This document shows, piece by piece, positions 6,194 through 12,946 of a DNA stretch of 17,173 nucleotides. Source of the DNA: Methylocystaceae bacterium. Its GTDB lineage: Bacteria > Pseudomonadota > Alphaproteobacteria > Rhizobiales > Beijerinckiaceae. A model generated the notes under the pieces. That model was not told where the DNA came from and made no database searches. It was given only the letters and a program-made list of their open reading frames with translations. A program made the position numbers and the translations under genes. The stretch's first letter is position 1. Every line of letters starts with the position of its first letter. The stretch covers positions 6,833-24,005 of the forward strand of contig PLZT01000580.1 of NCBI GenBank assembly GCA_003152255.1, given 5' to 3'.

Positions 6194-6961
6194 CTAGGTC
6201 AGAAGCGCCACGCCTTCCTTGCCGACCAGAGCGTGAATGCGCATCAGAATCTGAAGCACGACGCCGAACACGCCGAGCGCCATCCAGCCGAAGAACACGA
6301 AGCCCCAATGCAGCGGAGCGACGAACAGTTCTTCCATGAACCAGAAGGTGTGACCCCACTCGTTCAGGCCGACGTTCGGAATGATCATGAACGGACCAAT
6401 CGCCACGATCAGATAGGCCAGCGAATAGCCATGAGCAAAATACGGAATGCGGGTCTTCGCATAGAAGAATCCGCCAACCGCGATAACCGAATAGATCGGG
6501 TAGCTCATGTAGAACTCGATGATGTGCGACGGCGTGAAGTCGGTGTCGCGAATCACCGTCATATGCCAAGTGCCGTCCTGCTCCGTGAAGAAGCTGGCGC
6601 CCCAGTAAATGGCCACCGCGTAAACCGTCAGCCATTGAACCAGAACGACAAGACGACGCATTTCCTCGCGAGGCGTCACCGCGTCGACGTTGCGGTCGCG
6701 GGTCTTCCACAGATAGCCGGCCAAGCCAATGCCCGAAATCAGCTCAAGCGGAATTTCCGTCCACAGAATGCTCAGCCAGTAGGTCTGGAACTCCGGAGCG
6801 AACGAGTCGAGACCCGCGCGCCAGCCGAAAACCTGCTCGTAAATACGCACGATCAGGTAGAACACGTCCAGAGTTATAAGGCCAACCCACATCCCTCGCA
6901 GATCGACTACCCTATCTGTGCCAGCAGCCGCGCCCGCGGCTGTGTCTGTTGTTGAGCTCAT
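6194..6961 (-). CDS. pmoC: Orphan particulate methane monooxygenase subunit C
   Basis: 255 residues from ATG 6961, with GGAGGA 7 bases upstream, to TAG 6194: the full length of alphaproteobacterial PmoC. The ligands of the Cu(C)/Zn site are present at Asp129, His133 and His146, matching the M. trichosporium residue numbers as I recall them. A second ligand set, Asn200, His204 and His218, has the same spacing as Asn227/His231/His245 of Methylococcus (proposed Cu(D) site). About six membrane segments are visible (for example 24-40, 61-84, 103-121, 148-167, 180-196 and 215-240). With PmoA and PmoB it oxidises methane to methanol in intracytoplasmic membranes. No pmoA or pmoB is adjacent, so this is a singleton paralogue, a situation known in type II methanotrophs. 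AmoC/PxmC are less likely given the length and ligand register. Confidence 0.95.
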   Translation of the reverse strand: MSSTTDTAAGAAAGTDRVVDLRGMWVGLITLDVFYLIVRIYEQVFGWRAGLDSFAPEFQTYWLSILWTEIPLELISGIGLAGYLWKTRDRNVDAVTPREEMRRLVVLVQWLTVYAVAIYWGASFFTEQDGTWHMTVIRDTDFTPSHIIEFYMSYPIYSVIAVGGFFYAKTRIPYFAHGYSLAYLIVAIGPFMIIPNVGLNEWGHTFWFMEELFVAPLHWGFVFFGWMALGVFGVVLQILMRIHALVGKEGVALLT

Positions 6962-7067
6962 ATTTTTTCCTCCATGAAGCCGGACGAAAACGAGTCTCAT
7001 CCGTTCGCTACAAGTTGGACCTCGCCGAGCCCTCTTGCAGCGTGGCGGGTTAGACATTATTGTTGCA

Positions 7068-7093
7068 AACTTGGACAGCGGGGATGCCAAGTT
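7068..7093. promoter_or_regulatory. Inverted repeat between pmoC and the divergent regulator
   Basis: AACTTGG (7068-7074), 12-base spacer, CCAAGTT (7087-7093): perfect 7-base arms in the 209-base divergent gap, 107 bases upstream of pmoC and 77 upstream of the regulator. The element lies inside the roughly 920-base segment found only in copy B. Near-repeats TTGCAAAC (7064-7070...) and ATGCAAAAC flank it. This would suit an operator, possibly for the adjacent AraC-type protein, though those often bind direct rather than inverted half-sites. I could not place a convincing -35/-10 or -24/-12 pair. Confidence 0.4.
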
Positions 7094-7100
7094 ACATGCA

Positions 7101-7254
7101 AAACTCGCCACGCCAATAGAGCGTCCTCGGAGACGCCCGTCGCAGTCGACGCGCCATGGAGGAGCTCCAGATGCAAATCGCCGTTCTCGGTTTCGATGGT
7201 TGTTTGGGTTCGAGCCTGCTTGGGCCGGTGGATATGTTGACGCTCGCCCTCAAG
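7101..7254 (+). repeat. Duplication copy B, right part: regulator upstream region and gene head
   Basis: It aligns to 5846-5999. AAACTCGCCAC is exact in both (5846-5856 and 7101-7111), then CCAAT and GCGTCC, and the first codons of the regulator. Similarity ends at codon 28 of the intact gene, where copy A jumps into the mrp tail. Confidence 0.85.
7158..7164 (+). promoter_or_regulatory. Ribosome binding site that fixes the regulator start at 7171
   Basis: GGAGGAG lies 6 bases before ATG 7171. An in-frame ATG at 7156 overlaps this site and would have no site of its own, so 7171 is preferred. It also gives the family-typical beginning MQIAVLGFDG. Confidence 0.75.
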
Positions 7255-8163
7255 ATGATTTCAAAGCGCGGGCAGCCTGAACCTTACAGCGTGTCGACGG
7301 TGAGCTTCGATGGTTGTCCCATTGAAGACGGCATCGGCCGGCGGCTGGATGTCGACGCGAGTTTCGACGAGATCGGCGCATGCGCCGCGATCCTCGTTTC
7401 CGGCTATTTCTGCGAACTCGGCCATGCCTTTCCGGCGACGCCGGCGATCGGCGCCGCGGCCGCCTGGATCAGACAACAACATGCACGCGGAGCGATTATC
7501 TGCGGCTCGTGCAACGGCGTGTTCCTGCTGGGCGAAGCGGGCCTGCTCGATGGAAGGCGCTGCACGACGACATGGTGGCGGCACGACGAATTGAAAAACC
7601 GCTACCCGCGCGCCGACGCGGCCTGGGGCGCCTCGCTGATCGAGGACGGGCGCGTCGTGACGGCCGGCGGGCCGTTGTCGTGGATCGACCTTTCGCTGCA
7701 CGTGATCCGCAAGCTCTGCGGCGCCGAGGCGGCGAAAACCGCGGCCGATTTCACCGTCGTCGACACGGTTCCGACAACGCAAACCGTCTATGTGCCGCAG
7801 GGCCATCTGGCGGCCTCTAACCCTTTTCTGCTGGAAGCCGAGCGCATCGTGCGCGACGCGGGCGATACGCCGCTTTCCGCGCAACAGCTCGCGCAGGCGC
7901 TCGGCGCCTCGGAGCGCACGCTGCATCGACGCTTGAAGCAGGCCTCGGGCGAGACGCCAAAGGGCTTCATCGATCGCGTGCGCTTCGAGACCACGCGCAT
8001 GCTGCTCGAAACCACCGCGCAATCGATCAAGCAATTGGCGGCGAGTTCCGGCTATTCCGACGAAACGAGCTTTCGCCGCGCCTTTCACCGCTATTCCGGC
8101 ATGACGCCCGGCGCTTACCGCAGTTGGGCGCGGGCGCGCACGGTGGCGTCATCGTCGAAATGA
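7171..8163 (+). CDS. GlxA-like AraC-family regulator with a DJ-1/PfpI domain
   Basis: 330 residues. Residues 1-185 form a class I glutamine-amidotransferase-like (DJ-1/PfpI) domain. The nucleophile-elbow motif CGSCNGVFLLGEAGLLDG is at 111-128, with Cys114 in the elbow position, followed by the typical TTTWW at 132-136. Residues 225-320 form the AraC DNA-binding domain: a first helix-turn-helix around 236-256 (LAQALGASERTLHRRLK) and a second around 285-308 (IKQLAASSGYSDETSFRRAFHRYSGMTPGAYR). GlxA-type regulators sense small metabolites, in known cases choline or glycine-betaine-type compounds or arginine, through the N-terminal domain. It is transcribed divergently from pmoC and shares a 209-base gap with it. 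The truncated homologue at 5901 shows that the gene was partly duplicated. Ligand and targets are unknown; control of pmoC is a testable guess. Confidence 0.88.
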   Translation: MQIAVLGFDGCLGSSLLGPVDMLTLALKMISKRGQPEPYSVSTVSFDGCPIEDGIGRRLDVDASFDEIGACAAILVSGYFCELGHAFPATPAIGAAAAWIRQQHARGAIICGSCNGVFLLGEAGLLDGRRCTTTWWRHDELKNRYPRADAAWGASLIEDGRVVTAGGPLSWIDLSLHVIRKLCGAEAAKTAADFTVVDTVPTTQTVYVPQGHLAASNPFLLEAERIVRDAGDTPLSAQQLAQALGASERTLHRRLKQASGETPKGFIDRVRFETTRMLLETTAQSIKQLAASSGYSDETSFRRAFHRYSGMTPGAYRSWARARTVASSSK

Positions 8164-8178
8164 CGCGAAGGGTCGCGC

Positions 8179-9030
8179 TCACACCGCCAGATTGTCGATA
8201 AGCCGCGTCGCGCCGAGCCGCGCCGCCGCCAGCAGCCTGATCGGCCCTTCGCGCCGGCGGCCGACGCGCGCCAGCGTTTCGGCCTGCCGCGCCTCCAGAT
8301 AATCGATCGCGAACCCCGCTTCGCCGACGCTTTTTCGCGCGATTTCGAGACAAGACTCGATCGCTTCGCCCGCGGCGATGCGCCGGGCGGCCTCTTGCAT
8401 CGCCATAAACAGCGCCGGCGCCGCCCGGCGCTCGGCGGCGGAGAGATAGACGTTGCGCGAGGACATGGCGAGACCGTCCGTCTCGCGCAAAGTCGGCGCG
8501 GAGAGTATTCGCGTCGCGATGTCGAGATCGCGCGCCAGCTGGCGGATGACCAGAAGTTGCTGATAGTCCTTCTCGCCGAATAAAGCGACATCGGCGCCGG
8601 CCTGGTTCAGCAGCTTGGCGACCACCGTGGCGACGCCGGAAAAATGCGTTGGACGGAAGCGGTCTTCGAGATCGGCCCGCGCGGGCCCGTCCATCTCGAC
8701 GCGGGTCGCGAAGCCATGCGGATACATCTCCTCGACGGCCGGCGCGAAGCACAGATCCGCCGCCGCGCTTTCGAGCTTTTCGAGGTCGACCGGCAGCGTG
8801 CGCGGATATTTGGTGAAATCCTCGGAGGGGCCAAATTGCGCCGGATTGACGAACACGGTGACGACGACCCGCTGAGCGTCGCGCCGCGCCGCCTCGACGA
8901 GCGAAAGATGCCCCGCGTGCAAAGCGCCCATCGTCGGGACGAGCCCGATGCGCTCGCCATTCGCGCGCCAGGCGGCGACCCGCGCGCGCAGCGCTTCGAT
9001 CGTGTGGACGACGGGAACGTTCGCGGTCAT
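8179..9030 (-). CDS. panC: Pantothenate synthetase
   Basis: 283 residues, the normal PanC length. It has PTMGALH at 32-38 with the HIGH-like HAGH at 38-41, FVNPAQF at 60-66, GEKDYQQL at 152-159 and the ETDGLAMSSRN block at 183-193 (KMSKS-equivalent SSRN). It catalyses ATP-dependent condensation of pantoate with beta-alanine, the last step to pantothenate and hence coenzyme A, in the cytosol. The ATG at 9030 has AAAGGAG 9 bases upstream and lies four bases after the stop of the preceding gene, so the two form an operon. panB and panD are not in the window. The gene converges on the GlxA-like regulator, with a 15-base gap between their stops. Confidence 0.96.
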   Translation of the reverse strand: MTANVPVVHTIEALRARVAAWRANGERIGLVPTMGALHAGHLSLVEAARRDAQRVVVTVFVNPAQFGPSEDFTKYPRTLPVDLEKLESAAADLCFAPAVEEMYPHGFATRVEMDGPARADLEDRFRPTHFSGVATVVAKLLNQAGADVALFGEKDYQQLLVIRQLARDLDIATRILSAPTLRETDGLAMSSRNVYLSAAERRAAPALFMAMQEAARRIAAGEAIESCLEIARKSVGEAGFAIDYLEARQAETLARVGRRREGPIRLLAAARLGATRLIDNLAV

Positions 9031-9034
9031 GATT

Positions 9035-9499
9035 TTACGACTCCTTTACGCGCGACGCGGCCAGTTCTTCGCTCGCGGCGCGCGCAAGGCTTTCGAGAAA
9101 AGCGACATAGGCGGCGGGCAGGGACCAGTGGCGGGCGGCCGCGATCACGCCGGCGAGATATTCGGGAGCCGGCGCGCCGGGCCTTGTCCAATGACCGACA
9201 TAAACGAGCGCGCGCGCCGAGCCGAACGGCTCGCGCAGCACCGGAAGCTGAACCTTTTTATAGAGTCCGCGCGAAACATCCTCGAATTGGTCGAGCGCGC
9301 GAACGTCGCGAAGCGCGAGATCCCACAGCACGCCATGCACGTTTTCGCGCGGGTCGGGGGCGATGCTGGCGAAGCCTTCGGCCATGACGAGAATGCGATG
9401 CCGCGGGAGGCGCCCGCGCCCGAGCGGGCGCGAGAGCGGACAGCGCTCGGCCATGCCGGCTAAGTCCATATTGGCTCCATAGGCGAAGTAAAGCGGCAT
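9035..9499 (-). CDS. Gamma-glutamylcyclotransferase-like (AIG2/GGCT fold) protein
   Basis: 154 residues. The substrate loop YGAN is at 7-10, followed by SIAPDP at 45-50, NVHGVLWDL at 53-61 and LDQFEDV at 69-75, where Glu73 is the expected catalytic general acid/base. In the family such enzymes cyclise gamma-glutamyl-amine or gamma-glutamyl-amino-acid bonds to 5-oxoproline, and some act on gamma-glutamylated metabolites. The gene is upstream of and almost abuts panC. No functional link to pantothenate is established. The start ATG at 9499 gives the expected N-terminal LYFAYGAN strand, but I see no strong ribosome binding site. Confidence 0.82.
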   Translation of the reverse strand: MPLYFAYGANMDLAGMAERCPLSRPLGRGRLPRHRILVMAEGFASIAPDPRENVHGVLWDLALRDVRALDQFEDVSRGLYKKVQLPVLREPFGSARALVYVGHWTRPGAPAPEYLAGVIAAARHWSLPAAYVAFLESLARAASEELAASRVKES

Positions 9500-9586
9500 G
9501 GGAGCAAACTTCTATCGGTTGAAGCCGCCGCCGTAAACTTCGGCTCTGGCGCGAATGGCGAAGGTGATATATCGCATGATCGCCAT

Positions 9587-9676
9587 GGAAGGGTGGCCGA
9601 GTGGTTTAAGGCAGCGGTCTTGAAAACCGCCGTGGGGGAAACTCCACCGTGGGTTCGAATCCCACCCCTTCCGCCA
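9587..9676 (+). tRNA. tRNA-Ser (anticodon UGA)
   Basis: 90 bases including an encoded CCA. The acceptor stem GGAAGGG pairs with CCCTTCC, followed by discriminator G and CCA at 9674-9676. The anticodon stem GCGGT/ACCGC (9614-9618, 9626-9630) encloses loop CTTGAAA with TGA at 9621-9623. A long variable arm follows, as in class II tRNA-Ser, and the T loop reads GGTTCGAATCC. It stands alone between two divergently facing minus- and plus-strand contexts, with no integrase or repeated attachment site nearby. Confidence 0.97.
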
Positions 9677-9729
9677 GTTCGAAGGTTTATGGTCGTTTTG
9701 GGTGTGTGCACGGGGCGCGGAATTGATTG

Positions 9730-9747
9730 ATCCGGCATTGGCCGGAT
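9730..9747 (+). terminator. Possible hairpin downstream of tRNA-Ser
   Basis: ATCCGGC, loop ATTG, GCCGGAT: a perfect 7-bp stem 53 bases past the tRNA. No U-tract follows, so terminator function is uncertain. The rest of 9677-9922 (246 bases) shows no coding signal I trust. Confidence 0.3.
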
Positions 9748-9922
9748 AGCGCTGGCCCTATCTGTGATGGTCTAGCATTTTTGGCAAGCCCGAATCACCG
9801 CGGCGCGGTCTGATCGGGCGTCGGGACGAACCAAGGCCTGCCGAGCGCTTTGTTTCCCCGCCGCCGCGCTGAAAGCGGACATTGCGCGTCCGCTCGGCTG
9901 GCGCGGCGGATGCGCTCATCCT

Positions 9923-10390
9923 TCAGAATACGCCGGCCTCGAGACCCGCGGCCATCAGCGTTCCCAACTCCCGGCACTGCGCGACGAATTTCTCCCGCCA
10001 GGCGCCCCGGAAGATCAGCGGCTCCTGGATTTTGCGCCAGCGCAGCCCGGTGACGATCGTCTCGACGCCGCGTTTGGCCCCCGTGCCGTCGTTTCCGGCG
10101 CGGATGTAGAATGCGTAGGGCATCCCCTCGGTCCGCCCTAGACACGGGCAATAGCAGCGGTCGAAGAAGTCTTTCAGCGCCCCGCTCATATAGCCGAGGT
10201 TCTCGGTCGCGCCGAGGATGATCGCGTCCGCCGACAGGACCTCCGCCGGCGTCGTCGCGAACGGACCGAGCACCGTGACCTCGACCCCCTCGATCTCCGG
10301 CGATCGCGCCCCCGCGACCAACGCATCGCGCAATCGCTCGGTATTGGGCGACGGAGCATGGGCGACGATGAGCAGGCGCTTGCCGGTCAT
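9923..10390 (-). CDS. Flavodoxin-fold protein (NADPH-dependent FMN reductase-like)
   Basis: 155 residues. A first strand KRLLIVAHAP is followed by a phosphate-binding loop (PSPNTERL, about 13-20). ADAIILGATENLGYMSG (about 54-70) resembles the second FMN-contacting loop of flavodoxin/NAD(P)H-FMN reductase proteins such as WrbA-like and multimeric flavodoxin family members. A Cys-containing segment CYCPCLGR lies near 79-86. The ATG at 10390 has AAAGGA 8 bases upstream. It lies 78 bases downstream of the dehydrogenase gene on the same strand and could be its last operon member, perhaps supplying electron transfer; this is inference. The specific reaction is unknown. Confidence 0.7.
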   Translation of the reverse strand: MTGKRLLIVAHAPSPNTERLRDALVAGARSPEIEGVEVTVLGPFATTPAEVLSADAIILGATENLGYMSGALKDFFDRCYCPCLGRTEGMPYAFYIRAGNDGTGAKRGVETIVTGLRWRKIQEPLIFRGAWREKFVAQCRELGTLMAAGLEAGVF

Positions 10391-10468
10391 TGACGTTTTC
10401 CTTTCGCGCCCGGCGATTGGCCTTCGATATGAAAGCGCCTTTGGCGCGCGTAAAAGCCGGTCTCGCCT

Positions 10469-12946
10469 TTAGGCGCGGAAGCGAGCGCCCGACGGATCGT
10501 AAAAGGGCGCCAGGGACGCGCTCGCGCGGACGCGTTCTCCCGCCACGTCGAGTTCGTAATTTCCGCCAAGGACGAAAGCGCGGTCGACGCCCGCTGGATT
10601 GCGCACATAGCCGTAGCCGATCGGCTTGCCGAGGGAGTAGCCGAAGCCGCCGCTGGAGAGCCAACCGACGCGCTCGCCATCGCGGTAGATCGTCTCGCGG
10701 CCGAGCAGCGTGACCTCGGGGTCTTCGACCGCGAAGCCGACCAGGAGGCGCGGCAATAGCCCGCCGTTCACGACGGACGCCCCATCCGGCGCCGCGGCGG
10801 GTTTTTCGAGCGCGTCGCGCCCTTGAAAGGGCAGGCCGGATTTGAGCTTGACCGCCCAGCCAAGCCCCGCCATCGGCGGGGTGTGATCCGGTCCGATGTC
10901 GGCGCCCCAGGCGCGATAGCCCTTCTCCAGACGCAGCGATTCAATCGCGCGGTACCCGGCGTTGGCGAGACCGAACGGCGCTCCGGCCTGGATTAGCCGA
11001 TCATGGACCGCGACCGCGAATTCGACGGGAATGTGCAGCTCCCAGCCGAGTTCGCCGACATAGGTGACTCGGATCGCCAGCACCGGGGCGCCGGCCAGCC
11101 GAATCTCGCGCGCCGTCATGAAGGGGAAGGCCGCGTTGGAAAGATCGTCGTCGCAGCAGGATCGCAATATGTCGCGCGCGAGCGGCCCCATCAGCGCGAG
11201 CACGCAGTTGGCTGATGTCACGTCCACCAGCGTCGCGTCCATCTTCTCGGGGATCGATCGCCTGATCCAATCGAAATCATGGGTCGCGAAGCCCGTGCCG
11301 GTGACGATGTAAAATTGGTCGCGGTCGATCCGCGTGACGGTCAGATCGCATTCGATCCCGCCCTTATGGTTCAGCATTTGCGTGTAGATCACGCTGCCGG
11401 GAGGCTTCGCGACATTGTTGGCCGCGATCCAGGACAGCACGCTCTCCGCGTCCCGCCCGACCAGCATCGCCTTGGCGAAACTCGTCTGATCGAACAGCGC
11501 GGCGGTGGTCCGGCAGGCGCGATGCTCGCGTCCCACCGCCTCGAACCACCCCGGCCGCGTGAAGGAATAGCGATCTTCCGGCGTCTCTCCCGCGGCGGCG
11601 TCCGCGAACCAATTGGGCCGCTCGAACCCCATCTTTTCGCCAAAGCAGGCGCCCGCGGCCTTCAGACGTTCATAGAGCGGCGAGCGGCGCAGCGGCCGGC
11701 CGGATTGATATTCCTCCGCCGGCCAGGCGATGGAGTAATGCCGCGCATAGGCCTCCAGCGTGCGCGCGCGGACCCAGTTGGGGTCCTTGTGGCCCGCGCC
11801 GAAGCGGCGAATATCCACCGGCCACAGATCGTAAGGCGGCTCGCCATCGGCGACCCATTCGGCGAGCGCCATGCCGGCGCCGCCCGCCGAGGCTATGCCG
11901 AAGGCGTTGAAGCCCGCGCCGACGAAGAAATTGCGCACCTCCGTCGCCTCGCCGATCATCCAATTGCCGTCGGGCGTAAAACTCTCCAGGCCGTTGATCA
12001 TCTGCTTGATCCCGGCCGAAGCCAGCGCCGGGACGCGCCCCAGCGCGAGGTTCATGATCGGCTCGAAATGATCCCAATCGTCGGACAGGAGGCGAAATGC
12101 GAAATCCTCGGGGACGGCCGCGGCGCTCCAGGGAATGGGGTTCGGCTCATAGCCGCCCATGACGAGGCCGCCGACTTCCTCCTTGTAATAGGTGAGGCGA
12201 TCGGGATCGCGCAGCGTCGGCAGATCGCCGGTCACGCCGTCGATGCGTTCGGTCACGAGGTATTGATGATGCACCGCCGCCAGGGGAACCGTGACGCCGG
12301 CGCGCGCGGCGAGGCGCTGAGTCCATAGCCCGCAACACAGAACCACTTTCTCGCAAGCGATTGACCCCTTATCCGTGACGATTCCCTTTACGCGCCCGTC
12401 CTCGACCACGACCTCGGAAACGGCGACGTTTTCCGCGAAGCGCGCGCCGGCGAGCCGCGCGCCCTTGGCGAGAGCCTGGGTGATGTCTGAAGGATTCGCT
12501 TGCCCGTCGGTTGGCAGGAAAGCCGCGCCGACGACATCGTCCACATTCATCAGCGGCCAGAGCGCTTGCGCCTCCTTGGGGCTCAGAAGCTGCATGTCGA
12601 GCCCGAAACTGCGCGCGGTCGTCGCCTGACGTTTGACTTCGATCCAGCGGTCGGCGTTGCAGGCGAGGCGCAACCCGCCATTGCGCTTCCAGCCGGTCGC
12701 GTAACCAGTCTCCGCTTCGAGCTTCTCATATAGCTCGACCGAATAGCCCAGCAGCCGGGTGATGTTCGCGCTGGTGCGCAATTGGCCGACGAGACCGGCG
12801 GCGTGCCAGGTCGAGCCGGATGTGAGTTGATGACGCTCAAGCAGCAGAACCTCCACGCCGCGCTTGGCGAGGTGATAGGCGACGGAGCAGCCGATGATGC
12901 CGCCGCCGACGACTATGACTTGCGCGCCGCGGGGAAGTTCGGTCAT
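10469..12946 (-). CDS. Dimethylglycine/sarcosine dehydrogenase-like FAD + GcvT fusion enzyme
   Basis: 825 residues from ATG 12946. A DAO-type FAD domain has VVGGGIIG at 12-19 and SGSTWHAAG at 43-51. His48 is the position that carries covalent FAD in mitochondrial dimethylglycine dehydrogenase. An FAO_M-like connector follows (about 380-440), then a folate-binding GcvT domain and GcvT_C in the last 380 residues (LMGPLARDIL, RVTYVGELGWELHIP, ESLRLEKGYRAWGADI). The family oxidatively removes N-methyl groups from glycine derivatives, giving methylene-tetrahydrofolate. The start overlaps the kinase stop (ATGA), so the two proteins are made together. A longer open frame upstream (to 13243) is only the antisense-shifted kinase region. 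The exact methylated substrate is not determinable from sequence. Confidence 0.88.
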   Translation of the reverse strand: MTELPRGAQVIVVGGGIIGCSVAYHLAKRGVEVLLLERHQLTSGSTWHAAGLVGQLRTSANITRLLGYSVELYEKLEAETGYATGWKRNGGLRLACNADRWIEVKRQATTARSFGLDMQLLSPKEAQALWPLMNVDDVVGAAFLPTDGQANPSDITQALAKGARLAGARFAENVAVSEVVVEDGRVKGIVTDKGSIACEKVVLCCGLWTQRLAARAGVTVPLAAVHHQYLVTERIDGVTGDLPTLRDPDRLTYYKEEVGGLVMGGYEPNPIPWSAAAVPEDFAFRLLSDDWDHFEPIMNLALGRVPALASAGIKQMINGLESFTPDGNWMIGEATEVRNFFVGAGFNAFGIASAGGAGMALAEWVADGEPPYDLWPVDIRRFGAGHKDPNWVRARTLEAYARHYSIAWPAEEYQSGRPLRRSPLYERLKAAGACFGEKMGFERPNWFADAAAGETPEDRYSFTRPGWFEAVGREHRACRTTAALFDQTSFAKAMLVGRDAESVLSWIAANNVAKPPGSVIYTQMLNHKGGIECDLTVTRIDRDQFYIVTGTGFATHDFDWIRRSIPEKMDATLVDVTSANCVLALMGPLARDILRSCCDDDLSNAAFPFMTAREIRLAGAPVLAIRVTYVGELGWELHIPVEFAVAVHDRLIQAGAPFGLANAGYRAIESLRLEKGYRAWGADIGPDHTPPMAGLGWAVKLKSGLPFQGRDALEKPAAAPDGASVVNGGLLPRLLVGFAVEDPEVTLLGRETIYRDGERVGWLSSGGFGYSLGKPIGYGYVRNPAGVDRAFVLGGNYELDVAGERVRASASLAPFYDPSGARFRA

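Noticed and set aside
6233..6955. 240-codon plus-strand open frame
   Set aside because: Exact antisense of pmoC; composition has no membrane or domain pattern.
6962..7170. Possible sigma-54 promoter for pmoC
   Set aside because: GG and GC elements on the minus strand (TTGGCATCCCCGCT, TGGCGAGTTTTGCA) have 7 or 8 bases between them instead of the 10 of a -24/-12 promoter.
8164..8177. CGCGA-AGGG-TCGCG mini-hairpin between the convergent regulator and panC stops
   Set aside because: Only five base pairs with no U-tract; likely chance in GC-rich DNA.
9587..9676. tRNA-Ser as an integration site for a genomic island
   Set aside because: No integrase gene, and no repeat of the tRNA 3' end found by eye in the window.
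9460..9738. 92-codon minus-strand frame containing RTHGGVSPTAVFKTAALNHSATLP
   Set aside because: This is the familiar false translation of the reverse strand of a tRNA-Ser gene, which lies at 9587-9676.
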